In this document: positions 63,939 to 64,000 of the stretch, in pieces
How positions within the stretch are numbered: the stretch's first letter is position 1
Layout: every line of letters starts with the position of its first letter
Program-made: the position numbers and the translations under genes
Notes under the pieces: model-generated
Told to the model about the DNA's origin: nothing
The model's input: the letters and a program-made list of their open reading frames with translations, nothing else
Database searches by the model: none
From: Rhizobiaceae bacterium
GTDB taxonomy: Bacteria; Pseudomonadota; Alphaproteobacteria; Rhizobiales; Rhizobiaceae
Direction: 5' to 3'
Assembly: GCA_023953845.1 (NCBI GenBank)
Contig: JAMLJC010000002.1
Location: forward strand, 310,001 to 374,000
DNA length: 64,000 nt

Positions 63939-64000
63939 TGAGCCAGTTCCGTCTGTCACGCCGGCCGGATATCGGCGACAAGATCCGCGTTTCGTTCGAG
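63938..64000 (+). CDS. metF: Methylenetetrahydrofolate reductase, N-terminal fragment (runs off right edge)
   Basis: Only 21 codons are visible, MSQFRLSRRPDIGDKIRVSFE, which match the opening of rhizobial MetF as I remember it. Its ATG overlaps the TGA of the ArsR-methyltransferase gene (TGATG), so expression is coupled. MetF reduces methylene-THF to methyl-THF for methionine synthesis, which fits a methionine-cycle regulator upstream. Confidence 0.65.
   Translation, partial: MSQFRLSRRPDIGDKIRVSFE

Noticed and set aside
1..64000. CRISPR array, tRNA or rRNA genes, insertion sequence, prophage
   Set aside because: I found no regularly spaced direct repeats, no tRNA-like cloverleaf, no rRNA sequence and no transposase or integrase coding sequence.

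Overview
The window is a GC-rich, densely packed chromosomal segment of an alphaproteobacterium. It most likely belongs to the Rhizobiales near Mesorhizobium, Aminobacter or Phyllobacteriaceae. This rests on gene content and on two kinds of palindromic intergenic repeat; no rRNA, tRNA, IS element, prophage or CRISPR array is visible. About 48 protein genes are supported, most of them metabolic, transport or envelope genes.

Layout. (1) 1-3945: sugar or polyol catabolism, with a leftward isomerase/Gfo-Idh pair, a divergent LacI regulator and a second Gfo-Idh oxidoreductase. (2) 4001-8903: an RND efflux pump with its membrane fusion protein and a divergent TetR repressor; a palindromic operator fills the promoter spacer. 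(3) 8975-12360: a NhaD-type antiporter, a GcvA-like LysR and an EamA exporter, with a perfect 8+8 bp operator over the LysR start. (4) 12378-17625: membrane dipeptidase, M24 peptidase, a secreted caspase-like protein with a discoidin-like tail, and a ferredoxin-reductase-type flavoprotein. (5) 17629-26341: an envelope block of VanX-like D,D-dipeptidase, PbpC and a giant alpha-2-macroglobulin, separated by two large palindromic repeats. (6) 26811-35248: a peptide/opine-type ABC transporter whose two ATPases are fused, an MmgE/PrpD protein and a lytic transglycosylase-like lipoprotein. (7) 35464-39600: an MttB-superfamily methyltransferase followed by a folate-linked dimethylglycine-dehydrogenase-like flavoprotein, which together look like a methylated-amine demethylation pair. 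(8) 39694-41436: a Kef-type antiporter with a cyclic-nucleotide-binding tail. (9) 41443-49669: a reductive pyrimidine catabolism region holding a broken RutR-like regulator, a RutR-box-like site, a beta-alanine:pyruvate aminotransferase, an N-carbamoyl-beta-alanine amidohydrolase, small genes and an NMT1/THI5-type ABC transporter closed by a clear terminator. (10) 49833-57885: two related RelE/ParE-type toxin-antitoxin modules enclosing a ThDP enzyme/CoA-transferase operon, a lipase-like hydrolase, a diguanylate cyclase and EttA. (11) 58026-64000: a small secreted protein, a FabH-like synthase, a MOSC protein, a TPR membrane protein, DUF2293, TrmO, and an ArsR-methyltransferase fusion (SahR-like) coupled to metF, which runs off the window.

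The most informative points are the disrupted RutR-type regulator beside an intact RutR-like operator, the MttB/DMGDH pair with no corrinoid protein in view, the ArsR-methyltransferase regulator with its 16-bp palindrome before metF, and the secreted caspase fused to a carbohydrate-binding-like domain. I did not find a system I would call entirely new; these are the best leads. Function calls rest on motif and family recognition from memory, with no database search.
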